64,000 nt of DNA, taken from assembly GCA_038496675.1 (NCBI GenBank), contig CM076662.1:19750712-19814711 (forward strand). The letters run 5' to 3'. The notes under the pieces were generated by a model. The model did no database searches and was not told the DNA's origin. It saw nothing but the letters and a program-made list of their open reading frames with translations. The DNA comes from Rachycentron canadum (lineage: Eukaryota > Chordata > Actinopteri > Carangiformes > Rachycentridae). Below are positions 40,888 through 51,164 of the stretch, one piece after another; the stretch's first letter is position 1, and every line of letters begins with the position of its first letter. The position numbers and the translations under genes are program-made.

Positions 40888-40981
40888 ATGGATCCGGGTC
40901 TGGGGACTAAACGCAGAGTCGCTGGGATTATCGCTCAGGTCGCCCTGCTTCTCTCCAGCTCCTGCGGGACGACCGGAGAAG
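40888..40981 (+). CDS. ror2: First coding exon with signal peptide, tentatively receptor tyrosine kinase ROR2
   Basis: Seen: ATG in a strong context (TTCACCATGG) opens a 31-codon frame plus one base, ending at a GTGAGC donor (phase 1). The peptide begins MDPGLGTKRR, continues into a hydrophobic core VAGIIAQVALLLSS, and ends SCGTTGE, as in a cleavable or type I membrane signal peptide. It sits inside a CpG-rich region. From memory, vertebrate ROR2 exon 1 also encodes only a signal peptide, ends with a similar ALLLS...TSGE pattern, breaks in phase 1, and is followed by a very large intron. ROR2 is a Wnt5a-binding receptor with Ig, Frizzled and Kringle domains. No downstream exon encoding those domains is recognised here, so the gene name rests on a short match. 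Another secreted or type I membrane protein is possible. That this is a real first coding exon is much surer than its name. Confidence 0.4.
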
Positions 40982-41240
40982 GTGAGCAGCCCGTGCGCGC
41001 GTTTACTTTTCCCGGAGGAGACGCAGCGAGTCCGGGCAGCTCCAGACCCGGAGAGAGAAGGCTTGAAAGGGGGCTTCGTGCTTCTGTCCCCCCTGCCTGG
41101 ATCGTGTTTATCAGGGATGACAGCGATATTTAGTTGCTTTCTCATTCACTTATGTCAAATTGGACAAAGTAAACCTGCAGGGGTTTCTTCTTCTGTGGGA
41201 TTTGGTGCGTGTCGGTTGCGCGTCAGCTGTTAATAAAAAG

Positions 41241-41747
41241 AAGTGAAAGCTGAACCGGTTTGATGTGAATGACGATTCAATTTGTATTCTTTCTAAGATC
41301 TGGATCAGTTTGATCAACGGATTTCCTCGGTGTTCACACAGTATTAAAGCTGAACGTGACTTGTGCGTATTTTCTTTTCTTTTCTTTTTTTTTTCTTTTT
41401 TTTTTTTTGGAGCAACTTTAATAACGCGTCCATCCGTTTTTCACTCATGCAACTTTACTTAAATCGCGTGCACATTGCTTCTCGGGCTTCCGGGGATCAT
41501 TCCTCCTGAAAAGCTTTGCCTCTCCGGGTGTGTAAAACGTTGGCACTGAAAGGTCTCAGCTGTGCGGTTTTTTTTTTTTTTTTTTGCCTCTCCAGCCTGA
41601 CTGAAGCGGTTTATCCACCGTGAGCATAAAACGAGGTTATCTCTCTGTTTTCTGCTTAATTAAATGCTCAGAGCAGCATGATGAGCATCCTGGGACTGAG
41701 CCAGGTGTGTGCTCACACACTCCACAGAGCAGTCAGAGTGTGAAGGG

Positions 41748-41781
<34 letters not shown>

Positions 41782-42301
41782 AAAAAAAAGGCTGAACATA
41801 GGTTGGAGAGGTATGTTTGGTGCTGAAAGGTAACTATGTCTTTTATTTCCTCTAAATGCTGTCGGACACTGTGCCAACTCCACTTGTTTCCGTGTCCGAA
41901 AGCTGTGTGTGTCAGTGTGTGAATGTGACCCAGGGGTGTTGCTGTTAAACCCCCCCCCCGCCCTCTCTGCTTGAGAGAGGAGGAGAGCTAGAGAAAGGGA
42001 GGGAAATAGATGGAGATGACGTATGCGCGTGTGATCTAGACTGCAGAAAAAGTCCTCCATCCTCGTCCGCAACGCAATGCTCTCCTCTCCTTCTGGTACT
42101 TGTCACCATTTTCATTTTGTTCACCTGCTTCTTGACTTTCTTGCATTTACTGTCTTTTTCTTCCCATCCTCACTCGCTCCTCTCCTCTGCTTTCTTATCT
42201 GTTTGTTTTATTCAGTTTCATCCTCGCCTTTCTTTTTCCAAGTGTTGTCTATAAGCTCTTAAACTGATTGTTCCTCAAACCTGCAGAACTTCATTCGTGA
42301 A
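41241..42301. other. Putative start of a large first intron
   Basis: Follows the donor of the signal-peptide exon. T runs, a GT/GA microsatellite, a C run at 41950-41958 and a CRE-like TGACGTAT at about 42017. No further exon is recognised. Confidence 0.5.
41748..41780. repeat. Compound (GT)n(GA)n microsatellite
   Basis: About ten GT units run directly into about six GA units and then a short A-rich run. It lies in the putative first intron, about 770 bases after the donor. Confidence 0.9.
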
Positions 42302-42419
42302 GGTCCCAAAAATAAGATAAACCTTGAAGCTCCTTTAAATGAAACTAAAAGGGGAAAAAAAAGTATGTGGAGATATGTAGACATCCACATATACTATTTT
42401 GTTTAGGATAACTAAAGCA
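42302..42419. repeat. Left arm of a long inverted repeat
   Basis: This 118-bp segment is almost the exact reverse complement of 43695-43810. I aligned the arms by eye and found one substitution (near 42401) and two one-base length differences in the G and A runs (about 42351-42362). The arm starts GGTCCCAAAAATAAG and ends GATAACTAAAGCA. It matches no repeat family I can name. It could be the terminal inverted repeat of a non-autonomous transposon or one half of an inverted duplication. Confidence 0.9.
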
Positions 42420-42539
42420 ACATGCAGCCAAATAGTGTTGTCATGTTTGTGTGGGATTTCGAGACTAATGTCACTGCAGTTTATTGTCACAACAGCTGAC
42501 TTTAAGACCTCAAGAGACATATGGGGAGGAAAATAAAGG

Positions 42540-43020
42540 GAGGTTGCTGTTCTTCAACCTTTCTCTTCTCTTCATGCTGTGTCTCTCTTCCAGCTGCTGC
42601 TCTTCTTTCCTGCTGTTTCAGACTCAGATCTGCTGCCGACTGTCAGTCTTCTCCTCCTCCCTGACTCGTCTTTCTGCTCTTCTCTTTTCCTGCTGTTTCC
42701 CCTCCACTTCCTCCCCCCTCCTCTTGTCCTCCTAACGTGTTTGTCGATTACTCTTTCTTCCGTTTCTTCTCTTTTGATTATCTCTCTTCGTACCTGTTTT
42801 CTCCTTTCTTCCTCTTCTTTCTTTGGTCTGTGGCCTCCTGCTGCATTTGAATCAGAGAGCTGCTGCTGTGTCGCCTGCTCTTTCATCCCCAGTCTTCCTG
42901 TTTACTGTCCTCCCTCTGCCTTTTTGGTCTGTCCTCTATATCCTCCATCTTTCTCTCTTCACATTTCTTCACCCCTCCTTCTGTATTCTTTCTCCTGCTG
43001 CACATTTGCTTCTTTCACAG
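42540..43020. other. Pyrimidine-rich strand-asymmetric tract between the inverted-repeat arms
   Basis: For nearly 500 bases the plus strand is dominated by C and T with short TCTTC, CTCCT and TGCTG motifs. The plus and minus frames here (Leu/Ser/Phe-rich and Arg/Glu-rich) are composition artefacts. A similar shorter tract lies at 42077-42250. No gene is seen. Confidence 0.8.
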
Positions 43021-43694
43021 TCCCTTGTACAATAATGTGCTATACTTTTATTTCTGTGTTTTGTACCAAGATCCTCAAGTCCTTCAAATTACACAGCAAT
43101 ATCCAAGTAACTGGAGCCGAAATGTTATGATTAAATCAAAATGTGTCACATTGTTGTGCATTGTTGGCACCATAAGTGTTACGATGCCACTGTGATGCCC
43201 CGGCTACATATCATATTCTCCAGACATAAGGAAACATGACCCAACAAAAATGGCATCATCATAATTTTGTTATTCATTGGAACTAAAATGCAAAAATGAT
43301 TATTCCAAGTGTAATTGTATCACAATATCTGCCAAAATAATAAAAAAAAAATTTTTGCTCTACTTTGGATCCTCTATTACTGTATTTACTTTACAGACAT
43401 TTAATTGAATCTTCACATATGTCTTATTTTATCCAGACTGAACTCTTCTCTCAGCTTTCTTAAAAAGGGTTGAGACACACACACGCACATGCACGCACTC
43501 ACACACAAGTTACATCATGTTTAACCTTTTAAGCACAATATGTAATTTTCTGCCCTTAGGGGCTCGCTCATTCAAACCTATAATCATTGGCTCATTGGAG
43601 CTGTTGTCATCACCACCATTGCAGTCATTGGACTCAGCTTCTCCCAGTTAAGATTCAGTGTCAGTCATTCGGGAGGTTTTTCCTTTTCCACACA

Positions 43695-43810
43695 TGCTTT
43701 AGTTATCCTAAATAAAATAGTATATGTGGATGTCTACATATCTCCACATACTTTTTTTCCCTTTTAGTTTCATTTAAAGGAGCTTCAAGGTTTATCTTAT
43801 TTTTGGGACC
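43695..43810. repeat. Right arm of a long inverted repeat
   Basis: Reverse complement of the 42302-42419 arm, about 97% identical by eye. Homology stops abruptly at the outer GGGACC end, and no clear target-site duplication flanks the pair. The 1.28-kb spacer does not itself look inverted-repetitive. Confidence 0.9.
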
Positions 43811-44495
43811 AGTTCTAGTTTCATCAGTGTTTTCTCGTCTTATTTTTCCTTTGGTTTGTCTTTCTTTTCTTGACAGCTGTATCTCTCTCTTTGTCTGTGT
43901 TTGTCTATCTCTCTGTTTTTTCTCGCCCGGCCTGACAAAGCAGCACACTCATCATGAACGGACCATAAACCTCAGCAGCATAATAAGTTAAGTCTGCAGA
44001 AGTGGGGGGATCCCAGCTGCAGGTTTCAGACTGAGCTTCACATCTCCACCCTCCCAGAGACAGATCACCGTTCATTATGGAGGTGGTACAAAATAACAAC
44101 AAAGCAGAAATACATATTTTAACAGCCACAGATGGCGCTCCGATGACTTGTTAGTCGGAGGAATGAAGCACTGGGGTTTATGTGTTGAGACCCCAGGAAG
44201 TCAGCGTGTGAAACAGCTTCCCGCCAAGATGTAAAGTTAGTGTGCATTTAAACGTCTTCCAGTATTACAACCTTTAGTCATTTAGCAGCTCCGAGACTGG
44301 CAGCCAAATGACTAAAATGTAAATGAAAATGTGCCTTTAACAGTGATTTGCTGTTAGTTTAAGTGTTACTTAAAATTTTCTTTAAATATTTGAAAAAGCT
44401 TTTTTACTGTGGGTTTATTTCCTCTTTCTGTTGATTCAGTACAGTACATGGCTTAAGATAAACCCTGTAAAGTGTTATTAAAATTGGGTGTTTGG

Positions 44496-44640
44496 GCAGC
44501 TGTAGCTCAGGTGAAGCAGAAGGTTGGCCATTAATCATAGCGTTGGTGGTTCAATCCCCAGCCGCTCCTGTCCACACGTTGAAGTGTCCTTGACCAAGAT
44601 TCTGAACCTTAAATTGCTCCCAAAAAAAAAAAAAAAACAA
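44496..44640 (+). mobile_element. tRNA-derived SINE with A-rich tail
   Basis: The head contains an A-box-like TAGCTCAGGTGAAGC (from 44503) and a B-box-like GGTTCAATCC (44548-44557), the two parts of an RNA polymerase III internal promoter. A body with CACACGTTGAAGTGTCCTTG and CTGAACCTTAAATTGCTCCC follows, then an A run at 44622-44637. From memory this body is a very common teleost SINE-type repeat. The copy appears 3'-truncated compared with longer family members. It is not a functional tRNA: no cloverleaf closes. Confidence 0.7.
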
Positions 44641-44692
44641 GCATCTGTTGAATGCAATGTAAAAACAAGACTAAAATACTTTTTACACTACT

Positions 44693-44732
44693 CTTAGCCT
44701 GGGGCCAACAGCTTTCTTAGCCCCAGGCTAAG
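44693..44732. repeat. Perfect 13-bp hairpin
   Basis: CTTAGCCTGGGGC (44693-44705) is the exact reverse complement of GCCCCAGGCTAAG (44720-44732), with a 14-nt loop. It lies just after the SINE and just before an interspersed repeat. It may be the end of a decayed MITE or a chance palindrome. Confidence 0.85.
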
Positions 44733-44733
44733 T

Positions 44734-44888
44734 TATTAAATTTCATCCTACAGGGTCATGGATATCTGTAACAAATTTAATGTCAATCCATGCAATATTT
44801 GTTGAGATATTTCAGTGAAAGCCAAAAGTTTCAGCCTCTGAAGGCTAAAGGAAAAGTCAGAGGATCGTAGGTCGGTAGTCTTCATCAT
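44734..44888. repeat. Left part of a common fish interspersed repeat
   Basis: Contains GTCATGGATATCTGTAACAA, GTCAATCCATGCAATATTTG and TTGAGATATTTCAG, followed by GGAAAAGTCAGAGGATCG. From memory this is a very widespread teleost repeat (in its usual form a 'gaccatgaatgtctgtac...aatccatccaatagttgttgagatatttcag' type). It is interrupted at about 44888 by another repeat and resumes at about 45303. Confidence 0.6.
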
Positions 44889-45301
44889 CTGGGCAAGGCA
44901 TGGCAAATTTATTGCAGCACAAATGTCGTGCACAAAAGTCTAAAAATAGAATACACGAAAACAGATTATAAAACAGATAATAGAGAATTGAATATATTTT
45001 AGAACATCACTATTAGAATATCTAATGAATGTGCATGATTAAAGGGTTAAATGAAATCATTGGAGAATAGAGCAGCTTTTAGCTTCTTAAAGTCACTTAT
45101 GGCTCCGGCTGATTTGATATCCATTGGGAGCTGGTTCCAGCAGTGGGAGACATTTCACCTTGTTTGGTTTTAACTTGGAGCACCATGAGCTCACCAGCTC
45201 CTGCAGATCTTAGAGACCTGTTAGGCTCATACACAGGCAATATTTCAGAAATATATTTAGGGCCCGGATAGTTTAATGACTTGTAGACATAAGTAAAACC
45301 G
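44889..45301. mobile_element. Interspersed retroelement-like insertion inside another repeat
   Basis: The left end has GGCAAGGCATGGCAAATTTA and the body has GAGCTGGTTCCAGCAGTGGG, CACCTTGTTTGGTTTTAAC and ATATATTTAGGGCCCGGAT. From memory, these blocks occur in this order in a widespread teleost repeat of non-LTR or SINE-like type. The copy is diverged and has no coding capacity. A fragment with related 'atttaaaactttaaaagtcagga' sequence lies at 55003-55145. Confidence 0.55.
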
Positions 45302-45365
45302 CGGTGACCATGAATGTAGGTTGTCTAGTAGTTATTGAGATATTTTTGTCTGGACCAACGGACTA
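45302..45365. repeat. Right part of the interrupted fish repeat
   Basis: Resumes with GACCATGAATGTAGG, then GTTATTGAGATATTTTTGTC and TGGACCAACGGACTAACTGA, the usual end of the repeat that breaks off at 44888. Confidence 0.55.
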
Positions 45366-48300
45366 ACTGACACTGCAAATGCCTGTCCTTTGCGGTGGGG
45401 AAAATGCATTCTGGGAAACCTCCTGAATTTATAATACGGCAAATCACATATTAAAGAATTGATATCTTGGGCTATGTCTGTCGGGCAGGGAGTTAGAGTA
45501 ATACCTGATATGTGGTGAACATCGCAACCTCTTACAGTCTCAAAGTGTCAGAACACATCGTTGGTGGATTGTTACTCTCAGTTGTGTTCCTGTAAACTGA
45601 AGCTTTGACCTCTGTCTGCTGAGACATGCAGGTTGTCTCCAGCAGCTGAACAGCAAGAGATACAGGAACTTTGAAGTCTGTGAGAAACTTGCAGCTGATC
45701 CCCACATTGTCTGATCCTGTAAACAGTATAAAAGTCATTATTGCAGAAGCAGTATTTCAACTGAAAGACCTACATGTGTCTATGCAAGCAGACATTGATT
45801 TTTGAGGATCCTGCAAAATCCCTGATAAAGTCTGCTGGTGTTTTTTTTTTTCCACATCCAGTGCCAAGGCTTTTACAACATTCTTGTGTTCTTTATATCG
45901 GTGTGTGGTGGTGTATTTAAAAAAAAAAAAAAAAAAAATTGCAGATCTGTGATGGGACATGGAATCTGGTCTGATGCATGGATATCCGGTGCATCTTTTA
46001 CCACCATTTTTGATCTCTACACACACCTATGTAGACCTTGTTACATAAAAGACACCGTATCACCTGAACTGACATCAAACATTTGCATGGGAACAGATGC
46101 TGAGGTGCAGATGTTGCTTTACAAAAGACCCTGACTGTCCCACACATTGTTGTGTGGAGATGGAGGGTTTTTTTTTTTTTTTTTGGTTGTTGTTGTTTTG
46201 GGTTTTTTTTTGGTTTTTTTAGCACACCTCTGAATAACAGTAACAACATTTCTCTAATTATTCCTCACGCAGAGACACTGTTGGTGGTCTGCGGTATCTC
46301 TGATTGTGACCTCGGATGGTTTTATCATCTTATGACTTGTTTTGTTCTGATTTATTTTGCTTTTCCTCCGAGCACTGCGCTACTTTGAATTTATTTCTGT
46401 ATTAATTACTGGATTTAATTAGCTTTGTTGTATTATTTGTCGGTGGTTTTCTTCAGATGCCTTCAGGAATCCTCCCAATTCTTTGATGACTTTGCTTTTT
46501 ACTCCTTTGGATAATTCAGCTGCCTCTGAAGGTATAAATTTGGTTTGTTCTAAATATGTCAGGTTTGAGGATTTTTGTTGTTTAGTTGTTGGAAAACTGT
46601 GCCTTAAGTGTTTCTCTTTGTACCGTTCACAGGATATTTTAAGGCCTATTTCAACAAAGTAAAATTCGGACTAAGAAGTCAGTAGTGTCTTGTCAAGCTA
46701 AAGAGGGTTTTTGCCTTTTCTCAAATTGAGACAGAACAAAATATTACGTGACACATGTTTATATTTCTGCCCTTATGAGGACCTTATTGACATGATTCAA
46801 CCCTTTCTTATAGAAATTGCAACTGATTTGTTACGGCCAATACGTTCCCAAGGAAACACGGTACAGAACAGATTACTTTCTCTATTAACATAATGAGAAA
46901 ATCCGTAAAATCAGTAATGGGAAGATGTAGCAGCCTGGATTGAAAAGAGACGTGTCTGACCTGCTGCTAAACACGGTTAAAGCTGTAAACGATCAAACAG
47001 CACAGTCTCAATTTAAATTCCTGTTTGAAGACTTATTCTTGCTGTTACTCTTAATCCACCAGTGACGTTCAAGGAGTATATCTCTGAATTGTTATTGAGG
47101 CTAAAATTATACACTTCAGTTCCCAGAATGCCTCTCAAGATGTTCCTCAGGAGCTTGATATATGTGGTGTTCAATAAAATGGGTAGGTGGATGGAGTGAT
47201 TGTGATGATTGTGAAAAATTAAGGGTGTAAAGAGAGAGAGCTATGTCGCAGCGTGCTGTTCCCAGCTCAAATAACAATAAGGCTTTTAGAGGAGACACTT
47301 TGGGTGTAAATTGTTCTCCTGCCTCTTCTACGATAAATTTCCCTCTGTGTGATTGTCGAACATTGACACAAAGTGGCGACTCTTGAGTGAGGCTCTCGCT
47401 ACAGCAAAGCCTCTCCATAATTGCTTATTTTTTTCAGTTGTCAAAGCATTTTCTATAAATCCCCTATACATTCAGCCAGGTATCCATGGGGATAAGAATA
47501 ATCAATAAACCATCAGTCAACATAAGCAATGCAAAGACTGTCATATGCCATATGCTCAGGTTGGAAATGACACTGTCAGAGAGGTGAGAGGGAACCAAAA
47601 CTGTAAAATCAAAGACATTAGATAAAGGGTGCTAAAATGCCTCATGGAGCTGAGAGGTAATAAAGATTTGGGTGATAATTCTCAATGAGCTCATCACTAT
47701 AAACACCTCCTCGCATTACATGCAGTCATTAGACCAATTGTTATTATGAAAACAGACTTTTTTTTTCTTTCTTCATTCCTACATGTTATGCACCAAACTG
47801 GTGCAACACGGCAAAACAACACAGGAAAGAGTTAATTCAGCTCATTGATCTTCGTTTTTTTTCCTACAACTTTTACATCATGCTGTCAAATTCAGTTTGT
47901 GAATTAAATAATGAGATCAGTAATACACATGTAATGTACAAAAACAGTGGAGAAACCTAAGACTGTATTGACAGGAGGGTTCAGGATGGCTCAATAAGCA
48001 GAGGAACTAGTGTTCTCCCTGTGAGGCGGGTAAGCTGGTATGAAATGAGAAGAGCTGAAACTTTAATGTTCCTTGTGGGGAAATGGGTCACTGGAAAGTA
48101 GCTGGAAAAAGAGAAAACAAATAAATAAAAAAAGACAGATATATATGAATCAAATATGAGAAACACTCCATGCTGAAGGCTACAATTGTGTCAAGCTCCT
48201 ACTGGTTAATTTTAGGTCTTAATGTTGCCAGATTTTAGTTATAAGAGGAGGGATGGGTGGTGCCAATTTGTGTTTTTGAATGTAAAGGTTTAAATAATGA

Positions 48301-48978
48301 AATTTAGCTAAACTGAGGATGAATCGGTACAGATGAACAGGGACCTCTTCAAAGGTGACAGGTGAGCAGATATGTAAACTCTTCAGGCAGACATTTTTAC
48401 ATCAAGGAAGTGGATTACCATTGAAGGCTTGGATTGAAAGGACCGATGATTGAGAAGTGTTGTCACCAGGAGCTGCTGGAAGCCAAATTAAAACCGAAGA
48501 ACTCATCGCCTTCATATGAAAGCTTTTTGCACCCAGAGGAATGTCCGCCATTTAAAAGCCATAACCAAAAAAAAATAAAGAAATAAACCACCGTTCCCTG
48601 AAACCAATAAGTTGTCCTTCAGCCAGCCACTCCCCAGAGAGCCCACCTATAGTACATCATTCAGTTAATAATCGCACACCGACTTTTCTCTCCAACATTT
48701 CATTTGTTTCCAGTGCCAAGGGCAAGGTTGGGCTAAATCTGTTATTGAGAGTGAATTGAAGGAGCTAAAAAAACGTCCTGAGAGGTTTGATATTTGTGTT
48801 TATTCACTCAGTAATTTAGCATCTGAGCTGTAGAGCTAAATCAAGTGGAGCTGCTTTTCATTCCTGTGTAACAGAGACACTGTGCTGTATGATTCTATGA
48901 AAATAGCAATGACAACTGAAAACTGAGCAGCGAAATACAAAGTTGTGCTTAATGGCAGCAATTAACCACCACCCAATT
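45366..48978. other. Non-coding stretch
   Basis: Poly(A) and poly(T) runs at 45919-45938 and 46168-46184. The overlapping frames with Lys or Phe runs come from these. No gene or clear repeat family was identified. Confidence 0.55.
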
Positions 48979-49452
48979 TACACTGATCAGCCATAACATT
49001 ATGACCACTGACAGGTCAAGAGAAAAACATGGATTATTTTGTTACCATGGCACCAGTCAGTAGGTGGGATCTGTAAGGCAGCAGCTGAACAATTAGTCCT
49101 GAAGTTGATGTGTTGAAGCAGGAAAAATGGTCCAGTGTGAGGATGTGAGCGACTTTGACTTTGACCAAACTGTGATGTGACGTCAGAGCGTCTCCAACAC
49201 TGCAGCTCTGTGGGATGTTCCCGGGCTGCAGTGGTCAGGACCTACCAGAAGTGGTCCAAGGAAGAAGAACCAGTCACCCGGGGACAGTCTCAATGATGCT
49301 TGTGGGGAATGAAGGCTGGCCTGTGTGGTCTGATCCAACAGAAGCTCAAACTGCTGAAAAAGTCGATGCTGGTTCTGATAGAAAGGCATCAGGGGACACA
49401 GTTTGTTGCATATGGGGCTGTTCAGACTGGTCAGGGTGCCCATGCTGACCTG
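48979..49452 (+). mobile_element. 5' portion of a decayed Tc1-like DNA transposon
   Basis: After a TA dinucleotide the sequence CACTGATCAGCCATAACATT and ATGACCACTGACAGG follow. I recognise these from memory as the terminal inverted repeat of a teleost Tc1/mariner family. The rest follows the family's 5' region and transposase start in order, ending near GGGTGCCCATGCTGACC. No matching right-end repeat is seen, so the 3' half is deleted. Confidence 0.75.
49127..49452 (+). pseudogene. Tc1-like transposase N-terminal remnant
   Basis: An ATG at 49127 starts sequence matching the DNA-binding region of Tc1-type transposase (established family role: cut-and-paste transposition at TA sites). Pieces remain in different frames: SDFD near the start, GCSGQ/YQKWSKEE-like codons around 49215-49270, and AEKVDAGSDRKAS-like codons around 49345-49390. 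A deletion around 49180, a missing catalytic DDE domain and several frame changes make it non-functional. Confidence 0.7.
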
Positions 49453-49465
49453 GCAGTGGTATTGA

Positions 49466-49600
49466 TAATCGATGGATGGAGGTTATGTTTTCACACTTGT
49501 CTTTGTTATGCAAAAAGGACAGAATCAATTTGCACCAAACCTGTTGTTGAGATGGGGCGTGTGACTATACAGGAAATGTTTTAATCTCAGTCCCTAACAT
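49466..49600. repeat. Probable interspersed repeat fragment next to the Tc1 remnant
   Basis: GGATGGAGGTTATGTTTTCA and ATTTGCACCAAACCTGTTGT resemble a frequent fish repeat that reads 'ggaggttatgttttcaccc...tttccaccaaacttgg' from memory. The match is partial and the ends are unclear. Confidence 0.35.
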
Positions 49601-50586
49601 TGTGATACAGGACATTTTTCAACAATTTTGTCAATTTTCTATTTGGATTCTTATGTAAAACATCAAGACGTATTTATGGTGTTGAGATTGATTTGCATAA
49701 ATTGGTTCTAACTTGATGGAGGTAAATGTTTGGACTTGGGGGATATAAATGCTCTCGTGGGTCATGGAACTGCTGTACCCTCTAAGTACTCTACTGAGTT
49801 TTGCATCTGCAGTGGCCTGAACTATGTTTTTAAAGGGCTATATCTCCCACACAATACCATATTGATGTAAATCTATATGGAAAGCTGAGATTTGGCCTAT
49901 TAATGTAGTGGGGAATTATTGTATTTCAAAGTTGAAGTGCGCTGATAAATATAATGCAGGATAATTAGCGTGGATTAGATTATACAGCAGTTTTAGGTGG
50001 TCAAACTGAATTATGAAACCAGGCTAATTATGTACTGAATGCCAGAGCTCTTTTCTTTGTCTTTGTCTTGTCCAAAGGACTCGCGCTGAAATTACTCTTC
50101 TCATTCCTCTGTTGGTTTTGTAGAGTGTAATTTCTCGTTTTTCTCTGATACCTCTATCTTGGCTCTAATGGCTACACCTGCAATCACCACCCCTTGTGAC
50201 ATAAGGCTTGAATGGCTGTAGTTTACAAAGTCCATTACCACACTGAAAACAATAGATGTTCAGGATTGACTGGCATGGTTACAGAGAGAGTGGTAATGGA
50301 CTTTTACAGCTGTGGAGCTGCATGAATTACATAATAGAGACATCATCATTTTACCACCAGGTAAGGAAATCATACAGCTGTCTGCATAAAATAATAAATA
50401 AACCTGAGAATAAAAGACGTGTAGGATTGTTTGGCCTTGGCAGAGTTATGGGCTCGACACTTAGTTCACCATGTATTGAGCCTGAGTGTTGCAGACATGG
50501 GCAAAAAACAAAAGCATGGTTTCGAACACCAACCACATGGTTTATTACCTTAGTAATTTTTCTGAGTGTATGATCTCTCTATTTTA

Positions 50587-50830
50587 TTGGTCTCTATTTT
50601 CAAATCTTCTAGATCATGATGTTAATTTTTTAAATGATGATTCCATTTAGAGGAAAATAGACCATAAAGCAGGGTATTCAACGTGTGTGATTGACAGGCT
50701 GTACCACACAGTCAGGACAGAGCAGGTCAGATACACCCTCTCCTTTGGTTTCTTCTGGTTTCATAAAACCAAAATGACGATGGCCAGATTACAAAATTCA
50801 AAATGATAGTTCACATAACCAATGGTCACA
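50587..50830. repeat. Second, 5'-truncated copy of the GGACTGTATATAAA repeat
   Basis: TGGTCTCTATTTTCAAATC, CATGATGTTAATTTTTTAAA, GATTGACAGGCTGTACCACA, TTTCTTCTGGTTTCATAAAA and ATGACGATGGCCAGATTACA align in order with 13488-13715. The start of the family is absent. The CACGTTGAC-type middle (about 50680-50720) is better preserved here than in the other copy. Confidence 0.65.
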
Positions 50831-51137
50831 CAGTCTTGAAAACCGCTCATCCAAAAAACTTAACAGAAAATGCTGCTCTTCCTCGAGCCCTCAGCAATCA
50901 ACACGCCTACTTTGAAGTCAACCATATGAGCAGTTTGAGCAGATATCGAAGGACAGACAGAGATCTCTCCATTTATCAGGAGGATAAATCACCCCTGCAG
51001 GCACATGGATCTGTTTTTAGAAAGTAATTGTTATTTAAATAGAAATTAAAAAAAAAAAAAAAAAAATTGTCAGAAAAATTCCACTTGGATATTTTCCTGA
51101 AATCATTCAGGCCCATTAGAAAGCTTCATTTATCAGT

Positions 51138-51164
51138 GTCTCTCTCTCTCTCTCTCTCTCTCTC
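51138..51164. repeat. (TC)n microsatellite
   Basis: About 13 TC units, not associated with a visible gene. Confidence 0.9.

Larger units (their letters stand above)
40560..41240 (+). promoter_or_regulatory. CpG-rich promoter and 5' UTR region of the plus-strand gene
   Basis: CpG dinucleotides are much denser here than in the surrounding AT-rich sequence, particularly from about 40820 to 41060. The interval contains G/C-rich runs on both sides of the ATG at 40888, a CT repeat just upstream, and CGCGCG-type sequence just after the splice donor. No TATA box is obvious. This fits a CpG-island promoter of the kind common at vertebrate developmental genes. It might also serve the minus-strand gene starting about 0.9 kb away, but that is inference. 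Confidence 0.6.

Noticed and set aside
40424..40910. Overlapping plus and minus frames of 150-160 codons across the CT repeat
   Set aside because: They are created by the (TC)n repeat and CpG-rich sequence reading as Ser-Leu or Arg-Glu repeats. The start at 40888 with its own splice donor is the sensible frame.
42572..43130. Long Ser/Leu/Phe-rich plus frame and Arg/Glu-rich minus frame
   Set aside because: Artefact of the pyrimidine-rich tract.
44496..44570. Possible functional tRNA gene
   Set aside because: A- and B-box sequences are present, but no acceptor stem or anticodon arm closes and an extended SINE body with A tail follows.
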